The notes under the pieces were generated by a model. It was not told the DNA's origin. It saw only the letters and a program-made list of their open reading frames with translations, and did not search any database. Below are positions 35,678-44,495 of a DNA stretch of 64,000 nucleotides, in pieces. Both the position numbers and the translations under genes were made by a program. Origin of the DNA: Duganella fentianensis (lineage in GTDB: Bacteria; Pseudomonadota; Gammaproteobacteria; Burkholderiales; Burkholderiaceae_D); NCBI RefSeq assembly GCF_009857835.1, contig NZ_WWCL01000001.1, forward strand, positions 1,364,001-1,428,000. The letters are read 5' to 3'. Each line of letters begins with the position of its first letter. Positions within the stretch are counted from its first letter, which is position 1.

Positions 35678-37054
35678 ATGGCCAAGGCGAAAACCCAGTA
35701 CACCTGCAGCGAATGCGGTGCCACGGCCAATAAATGGACGGGGCAGTGCAGCGCCTGCCAGCAGTGGAATACCATGGTGGAGACGCTGGTGGAAACGGGT
35801 GGCAACAACCGCTATTCCCAGCCCCAGCATCTGTCGCTGGCGCAGACGGCGCCCGTGCTGTCGCTGGCCGATATCGATGCCATCGACGTGCCCCGTTTCG
35901 GCACCGGCATCGAGGAATTCGACCGTGTACTGGGTGGCGGGCTGGTGGCGGGTGGCGTGGTACTGATAGGCGGCGACCCCGGCATCGGCAAGTCCACGCT
36001 GCTGCTGCAGGCGCTGGCGAATGTGTCGCATCTGAAAAAAGTGCTGTATGTGAGCGGCGAGGAATCCGGTGCCCAGATCGCTTTGCGTGCCAAGCGGCTG
36101 GCCATCGATGCGCGCGAACTCAAGCTGCAGGCAGAAATCCAGCTGGAAAAAATTCTTGCCACGCTGGCCGACCTGAAGCCGGAAGTGGCCGTGATCGACT
36201 CGATCCAGACCCTGTATTCGGATGCGCTCAGTTCGGCACCAGGCTCGGTGGCGCAGGTGCGCGAATGCGCGGCCCAGCTGACCCGCGTGGCCAAGCAGAC
36301 CGGTATCACCATTATTCTGGTGGGCCATGTGACCAAGGAGGGGGCGCTGGCCGGGCCGCGCGTACTCGAACACATCGTCGATACCGTGCTGTATTTCGAA
36401 GGCGATAGCCATTCCAGCTTCCGGCTGGTACGCGCCATCAAGAACCGTTTCGGCGCCGTCAACGAACTGGGGGTGTTTGCCATGACGGAAAAAGGCCTGA
36501 AGGGCGTGTCCAACCCGTCGGCCCTGTTCCTGTCCCAGCACGACAATCAGGTGCCTGGTTCCTGTGTGATGGTGACGCAGGAAGGCACCCGTCCGCTGCT
36601 GGTGGAAATCCAGGCGCTGGTCGATGCCAGCCACCAGCCCAATGCGCGCCGCCTGTCCGTTGGGCTGGAGCAGAACCGTCTGGCCATGCTGCTGGCCGTG
36701 CTGCACCGCCATGCCGGTATTGCCGCCTTCGATCAGGATGTCTTCATCAACGCCGTGGGCGGGGTGAAGATCACTGAACCGGCGGCCGATCTGGCTGTGC
36801 TGCTGGCAATTAATTCGTCGATGCGCAACAAGCCGCTGCCGCGCGGCTTCGTGGTGTTCGGCGAAGTGGGGCTGGCCGGTGAAATCCGTCCGGCGCCACG
36901 CGGCCAGGAGCGTTTGCGCGAAGCGGCCAAGCTGGGCTTTTCGATCGCCATGATCCCGAGTTCGAATGCGCCCAAGCAGCCTATCGAGGGCATGAGCATA
37001 CTGGCCGTCGACCGCATCGACGATGCCTTTACCAAGCTGCGCGAAATCCAGTAA
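35678..37054 (+). CDS. radA: DNA repair protein RadA
   Basis: Branch-migration ATPase that acts with RecA. The 458-residue protein has the N-terminal zinc finger CSECGATANKWTGQCSAC, a RecA-like core with Walker A GGDPGIGKST, the RadA KNRFG motif (IKNRFGAVNELGVF) and a C-terminal Lon-protease-like domain (about 290-450). Length equals the family norm. Start ATG 35678 follows the alr stop by 2 bp. Confidence 0.96.
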   Translation: MAKAKTQYTCSECGATANKWTGQCSACQQWNTMVETLVETGGNNRYSQPQHLSLAQTAPVLSLADIDAIDVPRFGTGIEEFDRVLGGGLVAGGVVLIGGDPGIGKSTLLLQALANVSHLKKVLYVSGEESGAQIALRAKRLAIDARELKLQAEIQLEKILATLADLKPEVAVIDSIQTLYSDALSSAPGSVAQVRECAAQLTRVAKQTGITIILVGHVTKEGALAGPRVLEHIVDTVLYFEGDSHSSFRLVRAIKNRFGAVNELGVFAMTEKGLKGVSNPSALFLSQHDNQVPGSCVMVTQEGTRPLLVEIQALVDASHQPNARRLSVGLEQNRLAMLLAVLHRHAGIAAFDQDVFINAVGGVKITEPAADLAVLLAINSSMRNKPLPRGFVVFGEVGLAGEIRPAPRGQERLREAAKLGFSIAMIPSSNAPKQPIEGMSILAVDRIDDAFTKLREIQ

Positions 37055-37156
37055 ACCTGTATTGTTATGCTTGTCCGTAAATAGCGCGGAAATGCTGGGA
37101 AATAGAGTGGTTTGCAGCTTAAAAGCTGGCAAAGTATTAGTACAAAGGATAGCAAA

Positions 37157-37477
37157 TTGTTAGCCGATCAACGAGCTGTAGCGCGTAAGATTCTAAGAGC
37201 AAAAGTTATGGTGGCGATGGACGGGATGCCGCCTTATCAGGGGCGCACCATCGATATCTGCCCGCAGGGCTTGTCGCTGCATTTTGATCACAAGCTCAAC
37301 CCCGGCCAGACGGGCCAGATGATGTACGAGATTTTTCTCGATGGTAAAGCTCAGGTGCTGACCTGCCGCTGCAAGGTCAGTCACTGCATCTTCAGCGGTG
37401 ACCAGTTCAAGATCGGCTTCCAGTTTGTCAATCCTGATGCGGCCGTCACGGCGGCTATCGCCAAATATATGCGCTAG
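37157..37477 (+). CDS. PilZ domain protein
   Basis: A 106-residue single-domain PilZ protein, probable cyclic di-GMP receptor. The binding signature is visible as RAVAR (RxxxR) near the N-terminus and DICPQGLSLHF in place of DxSxxG, with Cys where Ser is usual. The best start is TTG 37157, placed 7 nt after AAAGGA, since no ATG gives the full RxxxR segment. No flagellar or pilus operon is adjacent, though an orphan fliD follows 100 bp downstream. Confidence 0.8.
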   Translation: MLADQRAVARKILRAKVMVAMDGMPPYQGRTIDICPQGLSLHFDHKLNPGQTGQMMYEIFLDGKAQVLTCRCKVSHCIFSGDQFKIGFQFVNPDAAVTAAIAKYMR

Positions 37478-37581
37478 GCAGGGCCAGTCGCACGAGCAGA
37501 ACACGATTTCCGATGCTGCTCGCGGCTTTAAAAATTCCATCATGTTGCATACTATGTAAGTAATTGTGATCGGATCTCACC

Positions 37582-38955
37582 ATGGCTACCTCCACCATCA
37601 ATACCGCCACCACCAGTAGCGGTACTTCGCTGTCCACCGACGTCTATAACCGCGTCCAGAAAACCATGTCTGCCCAGAATGGGGTGGCCACCAAGCTCAA
37701 CACGGCGCTCAAGGCCGATCAGACCAAGCTATCCGGACTGGGCCAGCTGAAAAGCGCCTTGTCCGCTTTCCAGACGCTGGCCGCCAGCCTGAGCGGCAGC
37801 GGCCTGAGCACCAGTGCCAGTGTTTCCGCCAAGTCCGTGCTGACGGCCAGCAGCAGTGGCGCCGCCAAAGCCGGCACCTACGCGCTCGATATCAAGCAGC
37901 TGGCACAGGGCCAGTTCCTCACCAGCGACGCGTTTGCGGCTTCCGACGCCAAGCTCGGGAGTGGCGCCGTCACCACCGTCAAGATCGATTTCGGCACGGC
38001 CAGTGCCAAGGGTTTTACCATCAATGGCAGCGCCAGCAGCAAAGCCATCACTATCAATAGCAGTAACAATACGCTGGATGGTATCGCCGCTGCGCTCAAG
38101 GCGGCCGGAGTGGATGCCAAGGTGGTCAAGGATGAGGACGGCAAATATGCGCTGGCCCTGACGGGCGCCAGCGGCGCAGCCAATAGCATGCGCATCAGCG
38201 TATCGGGCGATGCGGCGCTGAAAAGCCTGCTCAGCTTCGATCCCGATGGTACGCAAAAACTCAAACAGGGGAGCGCGGCCAGCGATGCCGTGCTGACCGT
38301 GGGCGACAAGCAGATCACCAGTGCCAGCAATACGCTGGACAAGGCCATCGCCGGCCTGACCCTGAAGCTGACGGGAACGGGCAAGACCGAGGTGACGGTG
38401 GCGCAGGATGCCAGCCAGATAGGCAGCAATCTGAAATCCTTCGTTTCGGCTTACAACGAGCTGAACAAGAAACTGCAGGCTTTGCAGAAGGGCGATCTGA
38501 AAGGCGATACGGCACTCAATCAGGCCGTCAGCCAGTTCAATACGCTGCTCAGGTCGGGTGGCGGGGTATCGCAATCGGCGCTGGCGACAGCCGGGCTGGG
38601 GCAGGATGCCAATGGCAATCTGGTGCTCGATGATAAGAAATTGCAGGCCGCCCTGAAAACCGATGCGGCCGCTGTCGGCAAATTGTTCACCAACGAAGGC
38701 CGCGGTCTGGCCGATCTGCTGGCCACGCAGGCCGGTAGCCTGACGGGGGACAGTAGTGTGCTGAAGCGGGAAACCACGCAGGTGAGCAAGGAAATCACCA
38801 GCATCAATGCCAAGCGCGCCAGCCTGAGCAAGGCGCTGACGGCGCAGGCGACGGCGCTGGCGGCGCTCTACTCGGCGCAGGCACAGACGGGGGCAGGCTC
38901 GGCCATCAACGGCGCGGCCGGCAGTGCCGGTACCCTGTTCGACATGCTGGGCTGA
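37582..38955 (+). CDS. fliD: flagellar cap / hook-associated protein 2 (FliD-like), orphan
   Basis: A 457-residue protein with FliD architecture: N-terminal coiled-coil part (about 15-70, with alternating Lys/Leu/Thr), a central domain with TLDGIAAALKAAGVDAKVVKDEDGKYAL, and a C-terminal FliD_C region (SNLKSFVSAYNELNKKLQAL and a final coiled coil). It is strongly depleted in Cys, Trp, His and aromatic residues, as in exported flagellar proteins. No other flagellar genes are in the window. It may cap a filament of a system encoded elsewhere, or be an adapted second copy. It has its own 100-bp leader region. Confidence 0.85.
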   Translation: MATSTINTATTSSGTSLSTDVYNRVQKTMSAQNGVATKLNTALKADQTKLSGLGQLKSALSAFQTLAASLSGSGLSTSASVSAKSVLTASSSGAAKAGTYALDIKQLAQGQFLTSDAFAASDAKLGSGAVTTVKIDFGTASAKGFTINGSASSKAITINSSNNTLDGIAAALKAAGVDAKVVKDEDGKYALALTGASGAANSMRISVSGDAALKSLLSFDPDGTQKLKQGSAASDAVLTVGDKQITSASNTLDKAIAGLTLKLTGTGKTEVTVAQDASQIGSNLKSFVSAYNELNKKLQALQKGDLKGDTALNQAVSQFNTLLRSGGGVSQSALATAGLGQDANGNLVLDDKKLQAALKTDAAAVGKLFTNEGRGLADLLATQAGSLTGDSSVLKRETTQVSKEITSINAKRASLSKALTAQATALAALYSAQAQTGAGSAINGAAGSAGTLFDMLG

Positions 38956-39080
38956 GTCAGCACTGGTATCAGCACCAGCGCGGGCCCCGTTTAGGCGCAT
39001 TTTTCTACAGAACTCCTTGCATCCCTGCCAGCTATGCCCGATCATGCGGGCTAGTGATAGATTCCTATTTCGGAGGTGTT

Positions 39081-40181
39081 ATGGCAGGGAAGTTGGTTGG
39101 TAGTCTGATGCTGGCAGCCGGTCTGATGGCAGGTGCGGCGCAGGCGCAAGAGGAAAAAGTCCTCAATATCTACAACTGGTCGGATTACATCGCCGACGAT
39201 ACCGTGAAAAACTTTGAAAAAGAGACCGGTATCAAAGTTCGTTATGACCTGTTTGATAACAACGAGATTCTGAATTCCAAGCTGACGGCCGGTAAGTCCG
39301 GCTATGACATCGTCGTGCCGACGGCGCAATGGGCCCGTCTGCAGATCGATGCCAAGCTGCTGCGCAAGCTGGACAAGAGCAAGCTGCCGAATCTGAAAAA
39401 CATGGATCCGGCCATCCAGGCCAAGCTGGCCAGCATAGACCCGAACAATGAATACCTGATCGACTGGCTGTGGGGCTATACCACGGTCGGCATCAATGTG
39501 AACAAGGTCAAGGCCGCACTGGGCGGCATGCCCATGCCGGACAATGCCTGGGACCTGATCTTCAACCCCAAATATGCCGCCAAGCTGAAATCCTGCGGCG
39601 TGTCCTTCCTCGATTCGCCGTCGGAAGTGCTGCCTGCCGCCCTGATCTATCTGGGCAAACCGGCGTATTCGAAAAACGCCGCCGATTACACGGAAGCGGG
39701 CAAGCTGCTGCAATCGATCCGTCCCTACATCACCCTGTTCAGCTCCTCGGGTTATATCAACGACATGGCCAATGGCGCGGTCTGCGTGGCGCTGGGCTGG
39801 TCGGGCGACATCAGTATCGCCCGTCAGCGCGCCATCGATGCCAAGAACGGCAATGTGATCGAAGTGCTGGTGCCCAAGACTTCGGCTGCACTGGTGTTCG
39901 ACACCATGGCGATTCCAGCCGATGCGCCGCACCCTAACAATGCCCACCTGTGGATGAACTACATCATGCGGCCGGAAGTACATGCCAGCCTGACCAACAA
40001 GGTGTTCTATGCCAACCCGAATTCGGCCAGCGTTAAATTCGTGCGCAAGGATATCGCCAGCAACCATACGGTGTTCCTGACCGATGCCGACAAGCAGCGC
40101 ATGGCCGCGCCGGAAGCCGTGCCGGCCGATATCCGCCGCAACATCACCCGCATCTACACCAAGTTCAAGACCGGCATGTAA
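39081..40181 (+). CDS. polyamine-type extracellular solute-binding protein (PotF/PotD-like)
   Basis: A 366-residue periplasmic binding protein. Signal peptide residues 1-23 (ending AQAQ). The mature part begins EEKVLNIYNWSDYIADDTVKNFEKETGI, the classic polyamine-binding opening, followed by YDIVVPTAQWARL, DWLWGYTTVGINV and GDISIARQRA. GGAGG lies 4 nt before ATG 39081. No permease or ATPase genes adjoin it, so it is an orphan partner for a potGHI-type transporter encoded elsewhere, or a receptor. Putrescine or spermidine binding is inferred from family. Confidence 0.9.
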   Translation: MAGKLVGSLMLAAGLMAGAAQAQEEKVLNIYNWSDYIADDTVKNFEKETGIKVRYDLFDNNEILNSKLTAGKSGYDIVVPTAQWARLQIDAKLLRKLDKSKLPNLKNMDPAIQAKLASIDPNNEYLIDWLWGYTTVGINVNKVKAALGGMPMPDNAWDLIFNPKYAAKLKSCGVSFLDSPSEVLPAALIYLGKPAYSKNAADYTEAGKLLQSIRPYITLFSSSGYINDMANGAVCVALGWSGDISIARQRAIDAKNGNVIEVLVPKTSAALVFDTMAIPADAPHPNNAHLWMNYIMRPEVHASLTNKVFYANPNSASVKFVRKDIASNHTVFLTDADKQRMAAPEAVPADIRRNITRIYTKFKTGM

Positions 40182-40214
40182 GCAGTGTGACGGGGCCGCG
40201 CCTTGCGGCTCCGC

Positions 40215-40254
40215 AAAAAACTAAGGCGCCGGCAGCGGTGTGCTGCGGGCGCCT
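40215..40254 (-). terminator. strong terminator downstream of the 38-residue membrane protein gene
   Basis: AGGCGCC and GCAGC arms pair with GCTGC and GGCGCCT (12 pairs, one mismatch), followed on the minus strand by TAG and six T (40215-40220). On the plus strand it lacks a T-tract. Confidence 0.7.
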
Positions 40255-40276
40255 GTCAGGCTCAAGGCCATACTGG

Positions 40277-40393
40277 CTATTCGTGATAGCGGTCCATCAG
40301 TTTGTGTTTGCTGCCGCGCATTTCGACAATAATTTCATACACGACTAGGGCGATCATTCCGCCGAAGATCCCCATGGTGAGCAAGGTGAACAT
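40277..40393 (-). CDS. 38-residue single-pass membrane miniprotein
   Basis: A short frame starting ATG at 40393 and ending TAG at 40277. An exceptionally strong ribosome site, GGAGGGAGGAT, lies 4 nt before the start. The product opens MFTLLTMGIFGGMIALVVYE, a hydrophobic helix with GxxxG-like glycines, and ends in a charged tail with MRGSKHKLMDRYHE. Predicted orientation is N-out, C-in by the positive-inside rule. A strong terminator follows on the same strand. I do not recognise the family. Ribosome site, composition and terminator together make a real gene likely. Confidence 0.7.
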   Translation of the reverse strand: MFTLLTMGIFGGMIALVVYEIIVEMRGSKHKLMDRYHE

Positions 40394-40490
40394 GCGATCC
40401 TCCCTCCGGTTGATACGCTTTCACTCTAGCAGCCAATTGCCGTTTTACAAGGCTCGTTCCACGGGATTTTTGCGCTAGCTCAGCTTGCTT

Positions 40491-40958
40491 TTATTTCATC
40501 ACCAGATCGGCCGCCATCACGGCTTTCAGGTAGAGGCTGGCCGGGTCACCGGCATCGCGCTGGCAGAACCACCAGGCGCTGGCCTTGCGCATTTCCCAGT
40601 CCATGTCGTCGCCCGTCATCAGCAGCGCGGCCACCTGTCCCAGTGTGGGCTGGTGGCCCACCACCAGCACGGAATCCTTGTTGCCGGGCCAGTTGGCGGC
40701 TTTCAGGATGTCGGCCGGGTCGGCTCCCGGCGCCAGATCGTTGTGGATGCGGTATTTGCGGCCCAGAGCTTCGGCCGTCTGCAGGGTGCGGATGGCGGGG
40801 CTGACCAGCACCTTGCAGCTATCGGGCAGTTGCGAGCCTAGCCACTGGCCCATGCGGCGCGCCTGCTTCTGGCCCTTGCCGGTCAGCGCACGTTCCAGAT
40901 CGGACATGCCCGGCTGAGGGTCTTCGGCTTCGGCATGGCGCCACAGGATCAGATCCAT
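40491..40958 (-). CDS. sixA: phosphohistidine phosphatase SixA
   Basis: A 155-residue histidine phosphatase. The catalytic RHG-type motif appears as LWRHAEAEDP at the N-terminus, and the second histidine in VLVVGHQPTLG. Family members dephosphorylate HPt domains or the nitrogen PTS. It starts 1 bp after the ppk1 stop, so it is cotranscribed with ppk1 and should share its PHO-box control. Confidence 0.92.
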   Translation of the reverse strand: MDLILWRHAEAEDPQPGMSDLERALTGKGQKQARRMGQWLGSQLPDSCKVLVSPAIRTLQTAEALGRKYRIHNDLAPGADPADILKAANWPGNKDSVLVVGHQPTLGQVAALLMTGDDMDWEMRKASAWWFCQRDAGDPASLYLKAVMAADLVMK

Positions 40959-40959
40959 C

Positions 40960-43056
40960 TCACTCCTCCAGTTGCGGACTAGGCGTGCCCAGCGTTTCCA
41001 TCAGATGCTGCTGGGCGCTCAGGGCCGCCTGCTTGGCGCGCGGTTTGCGGCGCTGATACTGGCCGCTAGGTTCCAGTTCCCACGCGTTGGTGTTGTCCTT
41101 GAGGTAAGGATTCAACCCTTCCGCCAGTACCCGCCGTTTCAGCTGCTTATCCAGTACGGGGAAAGCCACTTCGATACGGCGGAACAGATTACGGCTCATC
41201 CAGTCGGCACTGGCCAGCAGGATGTCGTGCGCCAGATCGTTGCGGAAGTAATAGATCCGGCTATGTTCGAGGAAGCGGCCTATGATGGAGCGCACGCGGA
41301 TGTTTTCCGACAGGCCCGGTACGCCGGGCTTGAGGGTGCAGGCACCGCGCACGATCAGATCGATCTTCACGCCATCCTTGGAAGCCGCATACAGCGCGCG
41401 GATCACCGATTCGTCGACCAGTGCATTGATTTTAACAATAATCCGTGCCGGCCGTCCCGCGCGCGCGATGCGTGCTTCGTTGCGGATTGCCTTGATGATT
41501 TCGTTCTGCAGCGCGAACGGTGCCAGCCACAGGTGCGACAGGCGGTGCGGCTTGGTCAGGCTGGTGAGGTGGATGAAGACTTCGTTGACTTCGCGCGCAA
41601 TGCCGTCGTGGCAGGTCAGCAGGCCGAAGTCGGTATAGAACTTGGTGGTGCTGGGGTGGTAGTTGCCCGTGCCGAGGTGGGCGTAGTAGCGCAGCTTGTG
41701 GCCTTCGCGCCGTATCACCAGCGCCACTTTGGCATGGGTTTTCAGACCCACCACGCCATACACCACCTGCGCACCGGCCTGTTCCAGCTTGTCGGCCCAG
41801 TTGATATTGGCTTCTTCGTCGAAGCGGGCTTTCAGTTCGACGATGACGGTGACTTCCTTGCCTTGCTGCGCCGCGAGTATCAGCGATTCCATCAGGTCCG
41901 AATTCATGCCGGTGCGGTAGATGGTCTGCTTGATGGCCACCACATGGGGATCGGTGGCGGCGCTGCGGATGAAGTCTATGACGGTCTGGAAAGTCTGGTA
42001 GGGGTGGTGCAGCAGAATATCGTGCTGGCGCAGTTCGGCAAAAATATCGAGGTTGGCATTTTTGCGTGCATTGCCGGGAATGAAGGGCGGGAAGCGCAGC
42101 GCCGGTTTGTTGACGTGGTCGGTGATTTCCGTCAGCCGCACCAGATTGACCGGGCCGTTCACTGCATACAGGCGGCTCTGGTCGAGGCCGAACTGGTTGA
42201 GCAGGAATTGCGACAGCTCGGGCGGGCAGTTCATGGCCACTTCCAGCCGCACGGATTTACCGAACTGGCGGCCCTGCAGCTCGCCTTTCAGGGCCTGACG
42301 CAGATTCTTCACTTCATCTTCGTCCACCCACAGATCGCTGTCACGGGTGACGCGGAACTGCGAGTAGGCCAGCACTTCGCGGCCGGCAAACAGGTCGGAG
42401 ATGTGGGCGTGAATCACCGAGGACAGCAGGCAGAACGACACGCCGCCATTGTCCGACAGGTGGTCGGGCAGGCGGATAATCCGTGGCAGCACGCGTGGCG
42501 CTTTCACAATGGCAATCGCCGTGCCGCGCCCGAAAGCATCTTTGCCGGACAGGGAAACGATGAAGTTGAGGCTTTTGTTAACCACCTGCGGGAAGGGGTG
42601 GGCCGGATCGAGGCCGATAGGGGTGAGCAGGGGGCGCACTTCCTGATCGAAATATTCCTTTACCCAGGCACGCTGGGCTTCGTTGCGCTCGTTGTGGCGC
42701 ACCAGATGTACACCCGCTTCGGCCAACTGGGGCAGCACTTCCTGATTGAGGATTTCATACTGGTGGGCCACCAGCGCATGGCATTCGTCGCTGATGCGGT
42801 TCAGCGTGGCGACCAAGGCAGGGTGGTTGGACAGTGCGCCGTCAATGGTGCCGGCCGCCAGCAGGCTGGCGACGCGCACTTCGAAGAACTCATCGAGATT
42901 GCTGCTGGCGATACACAGGTAGCGCAGCCGTTCCAGCAGGGGTATCGAGCGGTCCTCGGCCTGCGCAAGCACACGCCGGTTGAACATCAGTTGCGAAATC
43001 TCCCGGTCGAGGAAGGCGGAGGTCTTGCTTATGTCAGCGGACAGGTCTGGCTTCAT
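40960..43056 (-). CDS. ppk1: polyphosphate kinase 1
   Basis: Makes polyphosphate from ATP. The 698-residue protein has the N-terminal domain FLDREISQLMFNRRVLAQAED, the catalytic histidine segment HLGTGNYHPSTTKFYTDFGL and FRIEVAFPVLD near the C-terminus; length matches family. ATG 43056 is preferred over TTG 43077. On its strand a PHO box (43130-43147) sits 10 bp before a TACACT -10 element, so phosphate starvation should induce it together with the divergent pst operon. Confidence 0.96.
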   Translation of the reverse strand: MKPDLSADISKTSAFLDREISQLMFNRRVLAQAEDRSIPLLERLRYLCIASSNLDEFFEVRVASLLAAGTIDGALSNHPALVATLNRISDECHALVAHQYEILNQEVLPQLAEAGVHLVRHNERNEAQRAWVKEYFDQEVRPLLTPIGLDPAHPFPQVVNKSLNFIVSLSGKDAFGRGTAIAIVKAPRVLPRIIRLPDHLSDNGGVSFCLLSSVIHAHISDLFAGREVLAYSQFRVTRDSDLWVDEDEVKNLRQALKGELQGRQFGKSVRLEVAMNCPPELSQFLLNQFGLDQSRLYAVNGPVNLVRLTEITDHVNKPALRFPPFIPGNARKNANLDIFAELRQHDILLHHPYQTFQTVIDFIRSAATDPHVVAIKQTIYRTGMNSDLMESLILAAQQGKEVTVIVELKARFDEEANINWADKLEQAGAQVVYGVVGLKTHAKVALVIRREGHKLRYYAHLGTGNYHPSTTKFYTDFGLLTCHDGIAREVNEVFIHLTSLTKPHRLSHLWLAPFALQNEIIKAIRNEARIARAGRPARIIVKINALVDESVIRALYAASKDGVKIDLIVRGACTLKPGVPGLSENIRVRSIIGRFLEHSRIYYFRNDLAHDILLASADWMSRNLFRRIEVAFPVLDKQLKRRVLAEGLNPYLKDNTNAWELEPSGQYQRRKPRAKQAALSAQQHLMETLGTPSPQLEE

Positions 43057-43113
43057 GTCTTTTTGTTCACTTTGCAATTATTGCATTCTACGCCAGGTAG
43101 CGTAATTGTTGTC

Positions 43114-43147
43114 AGTGTAAGCATCAAATATGACAAGTTCGTGACAT
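43114..43147 (-). promoter_or_regulatory. PHO box and -10 element of ppk1-sixA
   Basis: On the minus strand ATGTCAC-GAAC-TTGTCAT (43130-43147) has the 11-bp periodicity of PhoB sites. After exactly 10 bp comes TACACT (43114-43119). This is the usual geometry of PhoB-activated promoters, which replace the -35. Confidence 0.65.
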
Positions 43148-43150
43148 AAG

Positions 43151-43204
43151 CTGTCATAAAAGCCTGTCACAAACCATGAAATATGACAGCCCTCGACGTC
43201 ATAT
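43151..43204. promoter_or_regulatory. additional PhoB half-sites between the divergent promoters
   Basis: CTGTCAT (43151) and CTGTCAC (43164) are spaced 13 bp rather than 11. An inverted pair ATATGAC-N10-GTCATAT ends near 43204. They may add PhoB binding or be relics. Confidence 0.4.
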
Positions 43205-43284
43205 TAGTCCCGTTGCGGCGAACTTTTCATAGTGCGTTCCGTCTATTCCATTAATGCTTGGGGAAATTTCAAGTTTTTTTGTTC

Positions 43285-43318
43285 ATGTCATAAAGCTGTC
43301 ACATACGCTGGTTAGACT
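43285..43318 (+). promoter_or_regulatory. PHO box and -10 element of pstS
   Basis: ATGTCAT-AAAG-CTGTCAC (43285-43302) matches the PhoB consensus in all but one base of the repeats, with 11-bp spacing. It is followed after 10 bp by TAGACT (43313-43318), 38 bp before the pstS ATG. Confidence 0.75.
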
Positions 43319-43355
43319 GCGCAGCATCCTAACCCGTCATAACAAAGGACTTGAT

Positions 43356-44402
43356 ATGCGACTGAAACACTTGTTTTCCTCTCTGGTAGTTGGCGCGGCT
43401 GCTGTAATGGCATTCTCGTCCGCTGCTCACGCCGCCGATATGACCGGCGCCGGCGCAACCTTCCCATACCCTATCTATGCCAAATGGGCAGAAGCGTACA
43501 AAGCCAGCACCGGTAACGGTCTGAACTACCAATCCGTCGGCTCGGGCGCCGGCATCAAGCAGATCAAAGCCAAAACCGTGGACTTCGGCGCTTCCGATAT
43601 GCCACTGAAAGCAGAAGAACTGGACGCCGAAGGCCTGATGCAGTTCCCTGCCATCATGGGCGGCGTAGTCACCGTGGTGAATCTGGATGGCGTGACCCCG
43701 GGCCAGCTGAAACTGACCGGTCCTGTGGTAGCTGATATCTATCTGGGCAAGATCACCAACTGGAATGCACCGGAAATCGCTGCCCTGAACCCTGGCGTGA
43801 AAATCCCAGCCGGCGAAATCACCGTGGTACACCGCGCTGACGGTTCGGGTACCTCCTTCCTGTTCACCGACTACCTGTCGAAAACCAGCCCAGCCTTCAA
43901 AACCCAGATCGGTGCCGGCACCGCAGTCAAGTGGGTAGTAGGCGTAGGCGGTAAAGGTAACGAAGGCGTTGCTGCCAACGTACAGCGTATCAAGGGTTCG
44001 ATCGGCTACGTCGAGTGGGCTTACGCCAAGAAAAACAAGATGTCGCACACCCAGCTGAAAAACAAGGATGGCAACTACCTGCAGCCTGATGACGACTTCT
44101 TCAAAGCTGCTGCTGCCAACGCAGAATGGACCAAGACCCCGGGCTTCGGCGTGGTGCTGACCGACCAGGCTGGCAAGAACTCGTGGCCTATCACCGGCGT
44201 GTCCTTCATCCTGATGCACAAAGCTCAGGCCGACGCGACCAAAGGCAAGGAAGTCATCAAGTTCTTCGACTGGGCCTTCAAGAACGGCGGTACTGCTGCA
44301 GTGGAACTGGACTACGTGCCTCTGCCACCAGCGGTCGTGAAACAGGTACAGGATGCCTGGAAAGCTAACCTGAAAGACGCTTCGGGCAAAGCCATCTACT
44401 AA
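43356..44402 (+). CDS. pstS: phosphate ABC transporter substrate-binding protein PstS
   Basis: Periplasmic high-affinity phosphate receptor. 348 residues; signal peptide 1-26 (ending AHAADM). The mature protein opens GAGATFPYPIYAKWAEAY and has the phosphate loops SVGSGAGIKQI and HRADGSGTSFLF. Codon choice is the most biased in the window (little use of minor codons), fitting high expression under starvation. AAAGGA precedes the ATG. It leads pstSCAB-phoU-phoBR and is separated from pstC by two hairpins. Confidence 0.97.
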   Translation: MRLKHLFSSLVVGAAAVMAFSSAAHAADMTGAGATFPYPIYAKWAEAYKASTGNGLNYQSVGSGAGIKQIKAKTVDFGASDMPLKAEELDAEGLMQFPAIMGGVVTVVNLDGVTPGQLKLTGPVVADIYLGKITNWNAPEIAALNPGVKIPAGEITVVHRADGSGTSFLFTDYLSKTSPAFKTQIGAGTAVKWVVGVGGKGNEGVAANVQRIKGSIGYVEWAYAKKNKMSHTQLKNKDGNYLQPDDDFFKAAAANAEWTKTPGFGVVLTDQAGKNSWPITGVSFILMHKAQADATKGKEVIKFFDWAFKNGGTAAVELDYVPLPPAVVKQVQDAWKANLKDASGKAIY

Positions 44403-44415
44403 TCCTCAGTCCCTT

Positions 44416-44472
44416 CGCCGCCACGGCGGCGAGGGGGTTAGCCTGCGCTACCCGGGTGGGCAGCGCAGGCTA
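44416..44472 (+). other. pair of intercistronic hairpins between pstS and pstC
   Basis: CGCCGCC-AC-GGCGGCG (44416-44431), then an 11-bp perfect stem TAGCCTGCGCT / AGCGCAGGCTA (44439-44449 with 44462-44472). Neither has a T-tract, so they probably stabilise the pstS mRNA 3' end or partly stop transcription, giving excess binding protein over permease. Confidence 0.6.
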
Positions 44473-44495
44473 GCTTCCATCGACGAGATCACAAT

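Noticed and set aside
40972..43149. 725-codon plus-strand open frame opposite ppk1
   Set aside because: Antisense shadow; ppk1 has full family motifs and a PHO-box promoter.
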